From Pedobacter psychrophilus (GTDB lineage: Bacteria; Bacteroidota; Bacteroidia; Sphingobacteriales; Sphingobacteriaceae), in assembly GCF_001652725.1 (NCBI RefSeq), contig NZ_LWHJ01000028.1:1-64000 (forward strand): 64,000 bases of DNA, written 5' to 3'. Shown here piece after piece: positions 16,264 through 24,195 of the stretch. Each line of letters opens with the position of its first letter. Within the stretch, counting starts at the first letter, position 1. The translations under genes and the position numbers were made by a program. The notes under the pieces are model-generated. The model saw only the letters and a list, made by a program, of their open reading frames with translations, had not been told where the DNA came from and did not search any database.

Positions 16264-16562
16264 CTGATTAATTCCTTGAGTTGTATTGGATCTTGACGAC
16301 TATCCCAAAGAGAAATAATTATCAATTCCTTTTCATTAAACTTATAAATCAAAAAGTAATCTCTAACGATTTTTATTTTTATCTCTTCAATATTTGTAGA
16401 CTTACCTATATAAGGATGTGTTTGAAGCAATTTAATAGAGTAATTAAATTGTTGATTTAAAATTTTACTGTAAGCTTTTGATCTAGTTTTTATAAACCAA
16501 AATTTTAAAATTTCTTTTCTATCTTGTTGAGCTTGATTAGACCAAATTATTTTTCTAGCCAT
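16260..16562 (-). CDS. RelE/ParE-family toxin
   Basis: A 100-residue basic protein with the RelE/ParE fold pattern: N-terminal IIWSNQAQQDRKEILKFW helix-strand unit, central LLQTHPYIGKSTNIEE, and C-terminal strands VRDYFLIYKFNEKELIIISLWDSRQ. ParE-type members poison gyrase and RelE-type members cut mRNA; which applies is not clear. The start overlaps the antitoxin gene by 16 bp, as expected for an antitoxin-first pair. Its stop overlaps that of trpC on the other strand. Confidence 0.85.
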   Translation of the reverse strand: MARKIIWSNQAQQDRKEILKFWFIKTRSKAYSKILNQQFNYSIKLLQTHPYIGKSTNIEEIKIKIVRDYFLIYKFNEKELIIISLWDSRQDPIQLKELIS

Positions 16563-16783
16563 TCATCAATTTCTTTATTTGCTTCAATTTCAGTCAAAAA
16601 ATCTCCTTTTTTTATTTGTGTTAATGATTCATTTATCCTTTCTTTCTGATAATTATAAAATTCAAAAATAACATTGTTATTAATTTCAACCCCCAAAAGT
16701 CTATTAGCTTCTTCTAGTAATTCCAGATTTTCAGTTTTGTTAATTTTATCTATCAATTGCTTCCTTAGCTCAACGTATGTCAT
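16547..16783 (-). CDS. Antitoxin of the RelE/ParE-type module
   Basis: A 78-residue acidic protein immediately upstream of, and overlapping, the toxin gene. The ATG at 16783 is preferred over an upstream TTG at 16804. Size, order and charge fit a type II antitoxin: an N-terminal helical part (MTYVELRKQLIDKINKTE) and a C-terminal tail (GDFLTEIEANKEIDEWLEK) that would wrap the toxin. No clear ribbon-helix-helix signature is seen, so the family is unassigned. Confidence 0.75.
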   Translation of the reverse strand: MTYVELRKQLIDKINKTENLELLEEANRLLGVEINNNVIFEFYNYQKERINESLTQIKKGDFLTEIEANKEIDEWLEK

Positions 16784-16837
16784 AATTATTAGAATTTTAA
16801 ACAAGATAAGAATTTCTATAAGTAAAACCGATTGTAC

Positions 16838-17833
16838 TTACCTCATTTTAAAAACAATTCCTAAAGCTAAATTCTGGCTATACTGAATTTGGTTACTAAA
16901 ATCATCATCATAAAGACCTGTTGCACCAACGGTAACATTTATTAATCTATTTACTTTTGCAGTTAAGGTTAAATCTAATCTTTGGTCAATTCCAGTTAGT
17001 TTTTCATAAGCGGCAAATAATAAATACCTGGATTTTAAATTTAGATTTGGCATTATATCTTTATCAAAATTCGCTACAACCTGGAAAGCCAGCTCATTTC
17101 TAAACGTTTTTCCAATTGGCACACCAAAGTTTTTAGGATTATTTAGATAAAGCGTAGTATCTAATAAAAAAGTTTGTCGGGCGGTTCCGGTTCCTAAACG
17201 CAAACTAAAGTATTTTACTGGTTTATATTCAAAACCTACAGATTCTGTTAAATATCCTGGAGCCATAAATTTTGAAATCAAGCTTCTCACTTCATTTCCC
17301 TGAGCATCTTTAGAATAAGTATATCCCGCATCAAACTGAGATTCAAAACTTACTGAACCAAAAAAACTCCAATTTTTAGAAAGTTTTACAGCAGCTTTGT
17401 TATCAAAAAACATTCTGTCGTTTGTTTTTCTTTCTAACTGACCTTCATTTTTGAGCTTTCCATACTGTAAAAGCACTTCAGATGTATAGTTGATATCATT
17501 TTTATTATACTCTGCTTTGTAATTTAAAACAGTTCCCAAAGCAACTGAGTTTACACCTCCCGAACTCCAGTTATCACTAAATGCAGCTTGATTAAGATTA
17601 ATACCAAAACTTAAGTTAGTTTTCCAATAATTAACTTTAGAGTTAAGATTACTAATAGGTAGATTTCTAGTGTAAATAAAAAATATAGTTGGGCGTGTTG
17701 GAAATGGATTTTTTTTTGGTTGAATGGTCTTTGCTTCAATACTATCCACCCTATAAGTCTGTGCCTTCAATGATGAGCAATAAAAAAGAACCATAGTTAT
17801 GAAAAGAAATCTACTACGTATTATTTTCTTCAT
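16838..17833 (-). CDS. DUF3078 family exported protein
   Basis: A 331-residue protein with a signal peptide (about 1-24, SSLKAQ). The segment YWKTNLSFGINLNQAAFSDNWSSGG followed by alternating beta strands is characteristic of DUF3078, a Bacteroidota outer-membrane barrel family of unknown function. Aromatic residues close many strands, and the C-terminus (LALGIVFKMR) resembles a barrel end. It is transcribed away from a terminator that isolates it from the next barrel gene, with the toxin-antitoxin genes 54 bp downstream on the same strand. Confidence 0.8.
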   Translation of the reverse strand: MKKIIRSRFLFITMVLFYCSSLKAQTYRVDSIEAKTIQPKKNPFPTRPTIFFIYTRNLPISNLNSKVNYWKTNLSFGINLNQAAFSDNWSSGGVNSVALGTVLNYKAEYNKNDINYTSEVLLQYGKLKNEGQLERKTNDRMFFDNKAAVKLSKNWSFFGSVSFESQFDAGYTYSKDAQGNEVRSLISKFMAPGYLTESVGFEYKPVKYFSLRLGTGTARQTFLLDTTLYLNNPKNFGVPIGKTFRNELAFQVVANFDKDIMPNLNLKSRYLLFAAYEKLTGIDQRLDLTLTAKVNRLINVTVGATGLYDDDFSNQIQYSQNLALGIVFKMR

Positions 17834-17897
17834 AGCGCAAAGAAAACCATTTCATTAAGATTTTAAAAATCTAATCGCTTTTAAAACGATTAATTAT

Positions 17898-17930
17898 AAA
17901 AAAAAGGCTACCAGTTATGATAGCCTTTTT
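17898..17930 (-). terminator. Terminator after the outer-membrane barrel gene
   Basis: AAAAAGGCTA and TAGCCTTTTT pair around a 10-base loop, with an A-run on the left giving a T-run on the minus strand. It lies 19 bp past the stop at 17949. Confidence 0.85.
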
Positions 17931-17948
17931 AAATATTTACTGAGTATA

Positions 17949-18590
17949 CTAGAATTTATATCCAATTGTTAAAGAGAATCCACTATTCTTAATATCTTCA
18001 AAAGCAGGATCATCATTAGAACTAGATTTCTGAAAATCACTCATATATCTTCCAGAAATATTAACATTTGGAGTTATATCATACCCTAAACCTATTAAAC
18101 CACCAGCTATGGTTTTTTCAATATCTTTAGAATCTGTACTTTCATCAATATTTTGTCCGTTAACAAAAGTTTTGGTTTTCTGATTTAGAAAAAAAGATAC
18201 TTGAGGTCCAGCAAATAAGTTAATACCCGGTGCAAATTTGTAATTAAATGCTACTGGCACATCTAAATAATTTATTCTTTGTTCTAATTTACCAGTAGTA
18301 CCTGCAATTGTACCTTCTACATCGGCACCCTTTTGAGAATAATTTACTTCTGGGACAAAGGAAAAGTTTCCTCCCAATGGGATTTGAGCAAATAAACCTG
18401 CGGTTAAACCAAATTTATGGTTATAATCAAATTCTTGATTCCCTGATTTTAAAACCCCTAATGTGGTTAAATTACCTCCTGCTTTAATCCCAAACCTAAC
18501 ATTTTCAGTTGTTGATGCTGCACTTTGAGCTTTTAAGATTCCCGATAATCCTAGACTAATCGCAAAAATCATTATAAATTTTTTTTTCAT
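17949..18590 (-). CDS. Outer-membrane beta-barrel protein (PorT/OmpW-like)
   Basis: A 213-residue exported protein with a signal peptide (about 1-21, GILKAQ). It then shows a small eight-strand barrel pattern: VRFGIKAGGNLTTLG, GLTAGLFAQIPLGG, FSFVPEVNYSQKGA and YLDVPVAFNYKF, ending SGFSLTIGYKF with a C-terminal Phe. This matches the common Bacteroidota outer-membrane barrel domain (PF13568-type). Its function is not known; members are often structural or stress-related. It is monocistronic with its own terminator. Confidence 0.8.
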   Translation of the reverse strand: MKKKFIMIFAISLGLSGILKAQSAASTTENVRFGIKAGGNLTTLGVLKSGNQEFDYNHKFGLTAGLFAQIPLGGNFSFVPEVNYSQKGADVEGTIAGTTGKLEQRINYLDVPVAFNYKFAPGINLFAGPQVSFFLNQKTKTFVNGQNIDESTDSKDIEKTIAGGLIGLGYDITPNVNISGRYMSDFQKSSSNDDPAFEDIKNSGFSLTIGYKF

Positions 18591-18810
18591 CTTTTTAATA
18601 TTAAGGTTTCATTTTAAGTTTAAACTTCTCTTCATGTTAAAAAATCATGCCATTAATAGGTGTTTAAACGCTTAAAACCTAATTAATAATATATTTTTAG
18701 CTCCATATTGACCTTAGCTCTTTCTAAAAATGAAATGAGAATAGCGTATCAATCACTTTTTAAAAAGATAAAATTTTGTCCATATAATTTTCTATTACGT
18801 AATTTGCGCA

Positions 18811-20175
18811 ATGGCAAATGTGAAGGCAGCTATTCCTAAAGGCACAAGAGATTTTGGACCAGTGGTGATGATTAGGCGCAACTATATTTTTGATACGATT
18901 AAAAAAGTATTTAAAAAGTATGGCTATCAAGAAATACAAACTCCAACAATGGAGAATTTAGATACGCTAACTGGAAAATATGGCGATGAAGGCGATCAAC
19001 TTATTTTCAAAATAATCAATAGTGGCGATTATTTTTCAAAGGCAGAAGGAAAAGAAAACATCACTTCTAAAAGTCTGCTTCCGCTGATATCTGAAAAAGC
19101 TTTGCGTTATGATTTAACCGTTCCGTTTGCCCGTTATGTTGTCATGCACCAAAACGAGATTACTTCCCCTTTTAAACGTTTTCAAATTCAGCCTGTTTGG
19201 CGAGCCGATAGACCACAAAAAGGTAGATACCGAGAATTTTATCAATGTGATGCTGATGTTGTAGGTTCTGATTCTTTATTAAATGAAGCTGAATTTATTT
19301 GTATTTATGATGAAGCTTTATCTGCATTAGGACTGCAAGATTTTACTATAAAAATCAATAATAGGAAAATACTATCAGGAATAGCAGAATTAATAGGCAA
19401 ACCTGATATGATTGTTGACATGACTGTAGCCATTGATAAATTAGATAAGATTGGCTTAGACGGAGTAGTAAAAGAATTGTTAGATAAAGGTTTTGAGGAG
19501 AAAGATATATCGATTTTAAAACCTGTAATTTTATTATCCGGAAATAATCAAGAAAAATTAAATTCTTTAAAAACAGTTTTAAAAAATTCTGAAATTGGTT
19601 TAAATGGCGTTGCAGAAATAGAAAAAATATTCTCTTATCTTTCTAATTTTAGTTTACAAAAAGCCAAAGTTGAACTTGATTTAACTTTAGCCCGTGGCTT
19701 AAATTATTATACAGGTTGTATTTTTGAAGTTAAAACCAACGAAGCTGCTATGGGTTCTATTGGCGGTGGTGGCAGGTATGATGATTTAACCGGAATGTTC
19801 GGTAAAGATGGTTTAACGGGTGTAGGCATATCTTTTGGTGCTGATAGAATTTATGATGTTTTAGAAGAATTAAACCTCTTTCCATCTACCCAAACTGAAA
19901 GTACAAAGGTTTTAATCTGTGTTTTTGGAGAAGCTGAAGAAGCTTTTGCTATTCCGATATTGAATCAATTACGCTTAGCAGATATTAATGCAGAACTTTT
20001 TCCGTTTGGAGCCAAGATGAAAAAACAAATGCAATATGCAAATGACAAAGCGATTCCTTATGTTGTAATTATTGGTGGCGATGAAATGCAAAGCGGTTTG
20101 TTAAGCTTAAAAAATATGGAAAGTGGAGAGCAAGTTAAAGTCAGTGTAGATGATCTGATCAATAGATTAACTTAA
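18811..20175 (+). CDS. hisS: Histidyl-tRNA synthetase
   Basis: HisS charges tRNA-His. The 454-residue class II synthetase has motif 2 in [20 protein letters not shown] and histidine-specific segments [15 protein letters not shown] and [16 protein letters not shown]-terminal anticodon-binding domain covers about 360-454. The sequence TAATTTGCGCA directly before the ATG is close to a -7 box, and TTTTG lies at 18774-18778. If this is the promoter, the mRNA would be nearly leaderless. A perfect terminator follows. Confidence 0.96.
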   Translation: MANVKAAIPKGTRDFGPVVMIRRNYIFDTIKKVFKKYGYQEIQTPTMENLDTLTGKYGDEGDQLIFKIINSGDYFSKAEGKENITSKSLLPLISEKALRYDLTVPFARYVVMHQNEITSPFKRFQIQPVWRADRPQKGRYREFYQCDADVVGSDSLLNEAEFICIYDEALSALGLQDFTIKINNRKILSGIAELIGKPDMIVDMTVAIDKLDKIGLDGVVKELLDKGFEEKDISILKPVILLSGNNQEKLNSLKTVLKNSEIGLNGVAEIEKIFSYLSNFSLQKAKVELDLTLARGLNYYTGCIFEVKTNEAAMGSIGGGGRYDDLTGMFGKDGLTGVGISFGADRIYDVLEELNLFPSTQTESTKVLICVFGEAEEAFAIPILNQLRLADINAELFPFGAKMKKQMQYANDKAIPYVVIIGGDEMQSGLLSLKNMESGEQVKVSVDDLINRLT

Positions 20176-20187
20176 TTCTCATAAACA

Positions 20188-20220
20188 AAAAAAGCATCCG
20201 TCAGCTGACGGATGCTTTTC
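20188..20220 (+). terminator. Bidirectional terminator between hisS and glgC
   Basis: AAAAGCATCCGTCAG meets its exact complement with essentially no loop and is flanked by A- and T-runs. It serves hisS on the plus strand and glgC, ending at 20240, on the minus strand. Confidence 0.93.
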
Positions 20221-20239
20221 TATAACCACAAAATTTCTA

Positions 20240-21514
20240 TTAGCCAATTACAGTTCCATCTTCAATAACTGCATTTTTCTTTATTACGATGATACCTTCT
20301 TTAATGGTGTATTTATCGGTATCGGTAGCTTCTAAATGTTGCCCTCCATTAATCGTTACATTATTTCCGATAAAGCAGTTTTTATCCAAAATAGCATTAT
20401 TAATTACGCAATCTTCGCCAATTCCAGTTAGTGGTTTGTGAGATTTGTTAAGATCCTCCATTTCCTCTAATGTTTGGTAATAATCACTTCCCATTACATA
20501 GCAATTAGAAATTTTAGTTCCTTTGCCAATTCGAGTTCTAATTCCTATAACAGACCTGCTTATTTCATCAGCACCAATAATACAACCATCGGCAATAATC
20601 ACTTTATCTAATCTGGTTCCTGTAATTTTGCTTGGTGGTAGCATTCTAGCCCTAGAGTAAATAGGGTTTTTATTAAAAAGATCAAATTGTGGGATATCAT
20701 CAGTTAAACCTAAGTTGGCTTCAAAGAAAGAATCTATATTACCTATATCTGTCCAATAACCTTCATATTGATAACTAATAACTTTTTTGTTCCCTCCAAT
20801 GGCATCGGGAATAATTTGCTTACCAAAATCATGACGCTCATTACCCTCTAACATTTCTATTAATACGCTTTTGTTAAAAAGATAAATACCCATAGAAGCC
20901 AAATATAAACGTCCTTGAGCCTCCATTTCTGGACCTACTTCAGATTCCCAACCTATAATTTTTTCTGAGTTTGGTTTTTCTGTAAAAGTGGTGATCTCAT
21001 TCTCCTCATTTGCTTTTAAGATTCCGAAACTGGTTCCGTCTTTTGCATTAACAGGAATTGTTGCTAATGTAATATCTGCTTTTTTAGCGATATGATTTTC
21101 TATCATTTCACAGAAATCCATCTGATATAATTGGTCACCAGATAATATCAATACATATTCAAAATCATGTTGCATTAGGTGGTGCATACTTTGGCGTACT
21201 GCATCTGCAGTTCCTTGATACCATCCTTCATTTCCAGGAGTTTGCTCTGCAGCTAAAATATCTACAAAAGCGTTACTAAAAAAACTAAAACTATAAGTGT
21301 TTTTGATATGCTTATTTAAAGATGCAGAGTTAAATTGAGTCAACACGAACATTCTTCTCAACCTGGAATTGATACAATTAGAAATTGGAATATCTACTAA
21401 CCTATATTTACCCGCAATTGGAACTGCAGGTTTTGATCTTGTTGCGGTTAAAGGAGAAAGACGTGAACCTTGACCTCCTCCAAGAATAATGGAGATAACT
21501 TTTTCTTCTATCAT
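20240..21514 (-). CDS. glgC: Glucose-1-phosphate adenylyltransferase
   Basis: GlgC makes ADP-glucose from glucose-1-phosphate and ATP, the committing step of glycogen synthesis. The 424-residue protein has the nucleotidyltransferase signature GGGQGSRLSPLTATRSKPA near residue 12. It also has the substrate segments GWYQGTADAVRQS and YVLILSGDQLY, the sugar-binding FTEKPNSEKIIGW, and a C-terminal left-handed beta-helix (about 300-424). The start overlaps the glgA stop by four bases (ATGA), so the two are translationally coupled. Confidence 0.96.
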   Translation of the reverse strand: MIEEKVISIILGGGQGSRLSPLTATRSKPAVPIAGKYRLVDIPISNCINSRLRRMFVLTQFNSASLNKHIKNTYSFSFFSNAFVDILAAEQTPGNEGWYQGTADAVRQSMHHLMQHDFEYVLILSGDQLYQMDFCEMIENHIAKKADITLATIPVNAKDGTSFGILKANEENEITTFTEKPNSEKIIGWESEVGPEMEAQGRLYLASMGIYLFNKSVLIEMLEGNERHDFGKQIIPDAIGGNKKVISYQYEGYWTDIGNIDSFFEANLGLTDDIPQFDLFNKNPIYSRARMLPPSKITGTRLDKVIIADGCIIGADEISRSVIGIRTRIGKGTKISNCYVMGSDYYQTLEEMEDLNKSHKPLTGIGEDCVINNAILDKNCFIGNNVTINGGQHLEATDTDKYTIKEGIIVIKKNAVIEDGTVIG

Positions 21515-22932
21515 GTTGATTTTGTTAAGCGTTTATACAATTGGTTATATGAATGTGCAGACTTTTTCCAAGAAAAATCTAATCCCATCATTAGTTTTCT
21601 TAATTGATCCAGTCTTTTTTGGTCTTGATATAATGAAATGGCCCTTCGTATTGCAATTACCATTTCCATCAATTCTAAGTTATCAAATCTAATACCATAA
21701 CCGCCTTCGTTATCAAAATCGATGATAGAATCTTTTAATCCACCTGTTGATCTTACAATAGGAATTGTACCATATCTTAAAGCATACAGTTGGTTTAAGC
21801 CACAAGGCTCTACTCTAGATGGCATTAATATAAAATCAGCGGAAGCATAAATTTTATGAGATAAATCTTCATCATAACCAATATAACAGTTGTAATTTTT
21901 CAAATAGGTTTGAAGTTCTTTTAAATCGTTTTCTATTTCCTTTTCGCCTGAGCCTAAAATTAGAAAGCAAAACTCGTCTTGGTTTCTTAAACTGATTTCC
22001 CTAATTAATTCTACTAAGGTATCAGCTCCTTTTTCGGCAACTAATCTTCCTATAAAAGTGATTAAAGGTTTATCCGGGTTTAACCCAAATTTTTCGCAAA
22101 GCTCTTGTTTGTTTTTTTGTTTATTGGCCTTTACTGTGGTTTTAGAATAGTTAAATGATAACATTGGGTCTGTAGCTGGGTTCCAAACATCAACATCTAT
22201 CCCATTTAAAATTCCGACACCTTTTTGAGGTTCTAGTTCAAACAAAAATTCTAATCGGTTAGAGTTATGTTTTAATTCTTCTAAATAACTAGGTGAAACT
22301 GTGGTATAGGCCCAGCAGCATTTTATGGCAGACGCCAATGGGTTTATACAATCTCCCCACTCTAACATCCCTCCTTTTGTGCCGTCAATATCCGGCAGAT
22401 AGTATAATTTTTCCCAACCTAACCAACCTTGATATTGTGCATTATGTATCGTAAATACGCTAACCTTATTTGCTAATGAATTAAACTTGTAAGAATATTT
22501 TAATAAAAAAGGCACTAGTCCTGTATGGTGATCATGGCAATGAAAAACATCTACTGGTTTATTGGTTGATAAAACCCATTCTAAAACTGCTAATTGAAAA
22601 GCTATAAATTGCTCACTTTCATCGGGATAGGAATAGATATCTGGCCTATCTAATAAATCCGGTATTTTTACCAGATATAATTCAAAGCCTAAAACGTTGT
22701 TTGCTTCTTTTAAAATATCAAAATCAAAAGTGCGGTAACCTAGTTTTGAGTTGCCTTTATAAACAGATTCAAATGTGTTTTCTAAAACAAATTTTTTATC
22801 ATAAAAAGGCATGGCAACCATGGCGTTAACACCCAGTTCTTTCAGGTATTTTGGTAATGCGCCAACCACATCACCTAAGCCGCCGGCTTTAGCAACTGGA
22901 TAACACTCTGCACTTAAATTTAAAACGTTCAT
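21511..22932 (-). CDS. glgA: Glycogen synthase (ADP-glucose type)
   Basis: GlgA extends alpha-1,4-glucan chains from ADP-glucose. The 473-residue GT5 enzyme begins MNVLNLSAECYPVAKAGGLGD, containing the KxGGL nucleotide-binding motif at about residues 15-19. Further landmarks are VFHCHDHHTGLVPF, TIHNAQYQGW, FIGRLVAEKGAD and the C-terminal PSRVEPCGLNQLYALRYG. It is the first gene of glgA-glgC. An inverted repeat (22996-23041) lies upstream. No branching enzyme is in the window. Confidence 0.95.
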   Translation of the reverse strand: MNVLNLSAECYPVAKAGGLGDVVGALPKYLKELGVNAMVAMPFYDKKFVLENTFESVYKGNSKLGYRTFDFDILKEANNVLGFELYLVKIPDLLDRPDIYSYPDESEQFIAFQLAVLEWVLSTNKPVDVFHCHDHHTGLVPFLLKYSYKFNSLANKVSVFTIHNAQYQGWLGWEKLYYLPDIDGTKGGMLEWGDCINPLASAIKCCWAYTTVSPSYLEELKHNSNRLEFLFELEPQKGVGILNGIDVDVWNPATDPMLSFNYSKTTVKANKQKNKQELCEKFGLNPDKPLITFIGRLVAEKGADTLVELIREISLRNQDEFCFLILGSGEKEIENDLKELQTYLKNYNCYIGYDEDLSHKIYASADFILMPSRVEPCGLNQLYALRYGTIPIVRSTGGLKDSIIDFDNEGGYGIRFDNLELMEMVIAIRRAISLYQDQKRLDQLRKLMMGLDFSWKKSAHSYNQLYKRLTKST

Positions 22933-22995
22933 TCTTTAATTTATGAGCTTAAATTATAAAAATCTTTTACAGATTTCAAGTATTATAATTAAGAA

Positions 22996-23041
22996 AATCA
23001 GGATTTTACAAAATTTAAAAATTTCCTAATATATCCTGATT
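22996..23041. repeat. Inverted repeat upstream of glgA
   Basis: AATCAGGAT (22996-23004) and ATCCTGATT (23033-23041) are exact complements 28 bases apart, in the 152-bp gap between the MORN-protein gene and glgA, both on the minus strand. It could be an operator or an RNA stem. No T-run follows, so it is a poor terminator. Confidence 0.4.
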
Positions 23042-23084
23042 ATAGGTATGATTTATCAATTATAATGATAAAAATTATACGAAT

Positions 23085-24194
23085 TTATTTGCCGTTTGCT
23101 CTTTTAATATCGGGATAACCAAAGTAGAATTTACTTTCATCCTCTTGAAAAATAGATAATTTAATAATTAATGTATCTGAAATTGTTTTTCCGTAAAGGT
23201 ATGATGGTATAAAATAAGGAACCGTTAATAAAACCTGTTTTAGAACATTTGTTAATTCTGTATCTAAACCATCTGGAATAATTACGCTTTTAACTTTTCC
23301 TTTATCATTAATATCCAATTTAACCTCAAATGGTTCTTGAGGCAAAACATCATCCTTTTCAAAAATAATAGTGTTATTTAAATAGGTTTGAAGATAAAAA
23401 TTATAGCCTTGATTATCATCAATTGAACAATTTTTAAAAGTTAAGGCTTCAGCATTAACGGCTGTTAAAACAGGATGAAACTTTACCAAACTGTTTTTTA
23501 TTGAGAAGTTTTGCGGATAAGTGTAATTAGAAATTTCAAACTGTCCGTTTTCAAATTTTTCTGCACCAATATATTCTGGAGCATTTTTAGAGTAAACTAA
23601 ATAGCTCGACCAAATTCCATCAGGTTTTCCTTCCTTAATCCTTCCTTCAAAAGAAATACCTGTAAAACCAAATTCATTAAAATCGTAAACTGGCTCGGTC
23701 AATTTTAATTTGCCTTTCCCAGCCTTAATCTGCTGCCGCCCCTTTTCATCAAAATAGTTTTTAATAAAAATTTGACCGTTTTTATAGGTTAAGTCTATCC
23801 AAATATTTCCACTGGGATAAAAGTATTTCCACTCCCCAACAGGCAAATTGTCTTTAAAGTTGATAGTAAATTTCGGAATCCCGTTCTCATAAAAGCCCTT
23901 GAATTCCCCTTGTTTTTTCCCTTCGATGTATTTTCCAGATATCGCTATTTGATTGTTGTTATAATAATCAGTAAAAAAACTATTGAAACCCCCGTTGTTT
24001 TTATCATATTTAATAACACGGGTAAATGATTTATAAACACAATTTTGATCGACTAAATAATATTGCTGATCGAAATATAAATGGATATAACCATCAATAC
24101 TTTCCTCCATATACTTTGCGCTAGGCTGTTGTGCATAAGATTTTTGAAAAATTATGAAGCCTAAGAAAAATAGATATATTATTTTTTTAATCAT
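23085..24194 (-). CDS. Exported MORN-repeat protein with TonB-C-like end
   Basis: A 369-residue protein with a signal peptide (about 1-21, QKSYAQ). Its centre (about 80-160 and 175-230) carries MORN-type repeats such as GKYIEGKKQGEFKGFYENG and PVGEWKYFYPSG. The last 90 residues resemble the C-terminal domain of TonB-like proteins (VKLDINDKGKVKSVIIPDG). It starts one base after the polA stop, so it is probably co-transcribed with polA. Automatic names such as YwqK-type antitoxin reflect the MORN repeats only and are not supported by context. Function unknown. Confidence 0.65.
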   Translation of the reverse strand: MIKKIIYLFFLGFIIFQKSYAQQPSAKYMEESIDGYIHLYFDQQYYLVDQNCVYKSFTRVIKYDKNNGGFNSFFTDYYNNNQIAISGKYIEGKKQGEFKGFYENGIPKFTINFKDNLPVGEWKYFYPSGNIWIDLTYKNGQIFIKNYFDEKGRQQIKAGKGKLKLTEPVYDFNEFGFTGISFEGRIKEGKPDGIWSSYLVYSKNAPEYIGAEKFENGQFEISNYTYPQNFSIKNSLVKFHPVLTAVNAEALTFKNCSIDDNQGYNFYLQTYLNNTIIFEKDDVLPQEPFEVKLDINDKGKVKSVIIPDGLDTELTNVLKQVLLTVPYFIPSYLYGKTISDTLIIKLSIFQEDESKFYFGYPDIKRANGK

Positions 24195-24195
24195 A

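Noticed and set aside
23085-24194. YwqK-type antitoxin label for the MORN-repeat protein
   Set aside because: MORN repeats alone do not indicate a toxin-antitoxin system, no toxin is adjacent and the protein has a signal peptide.
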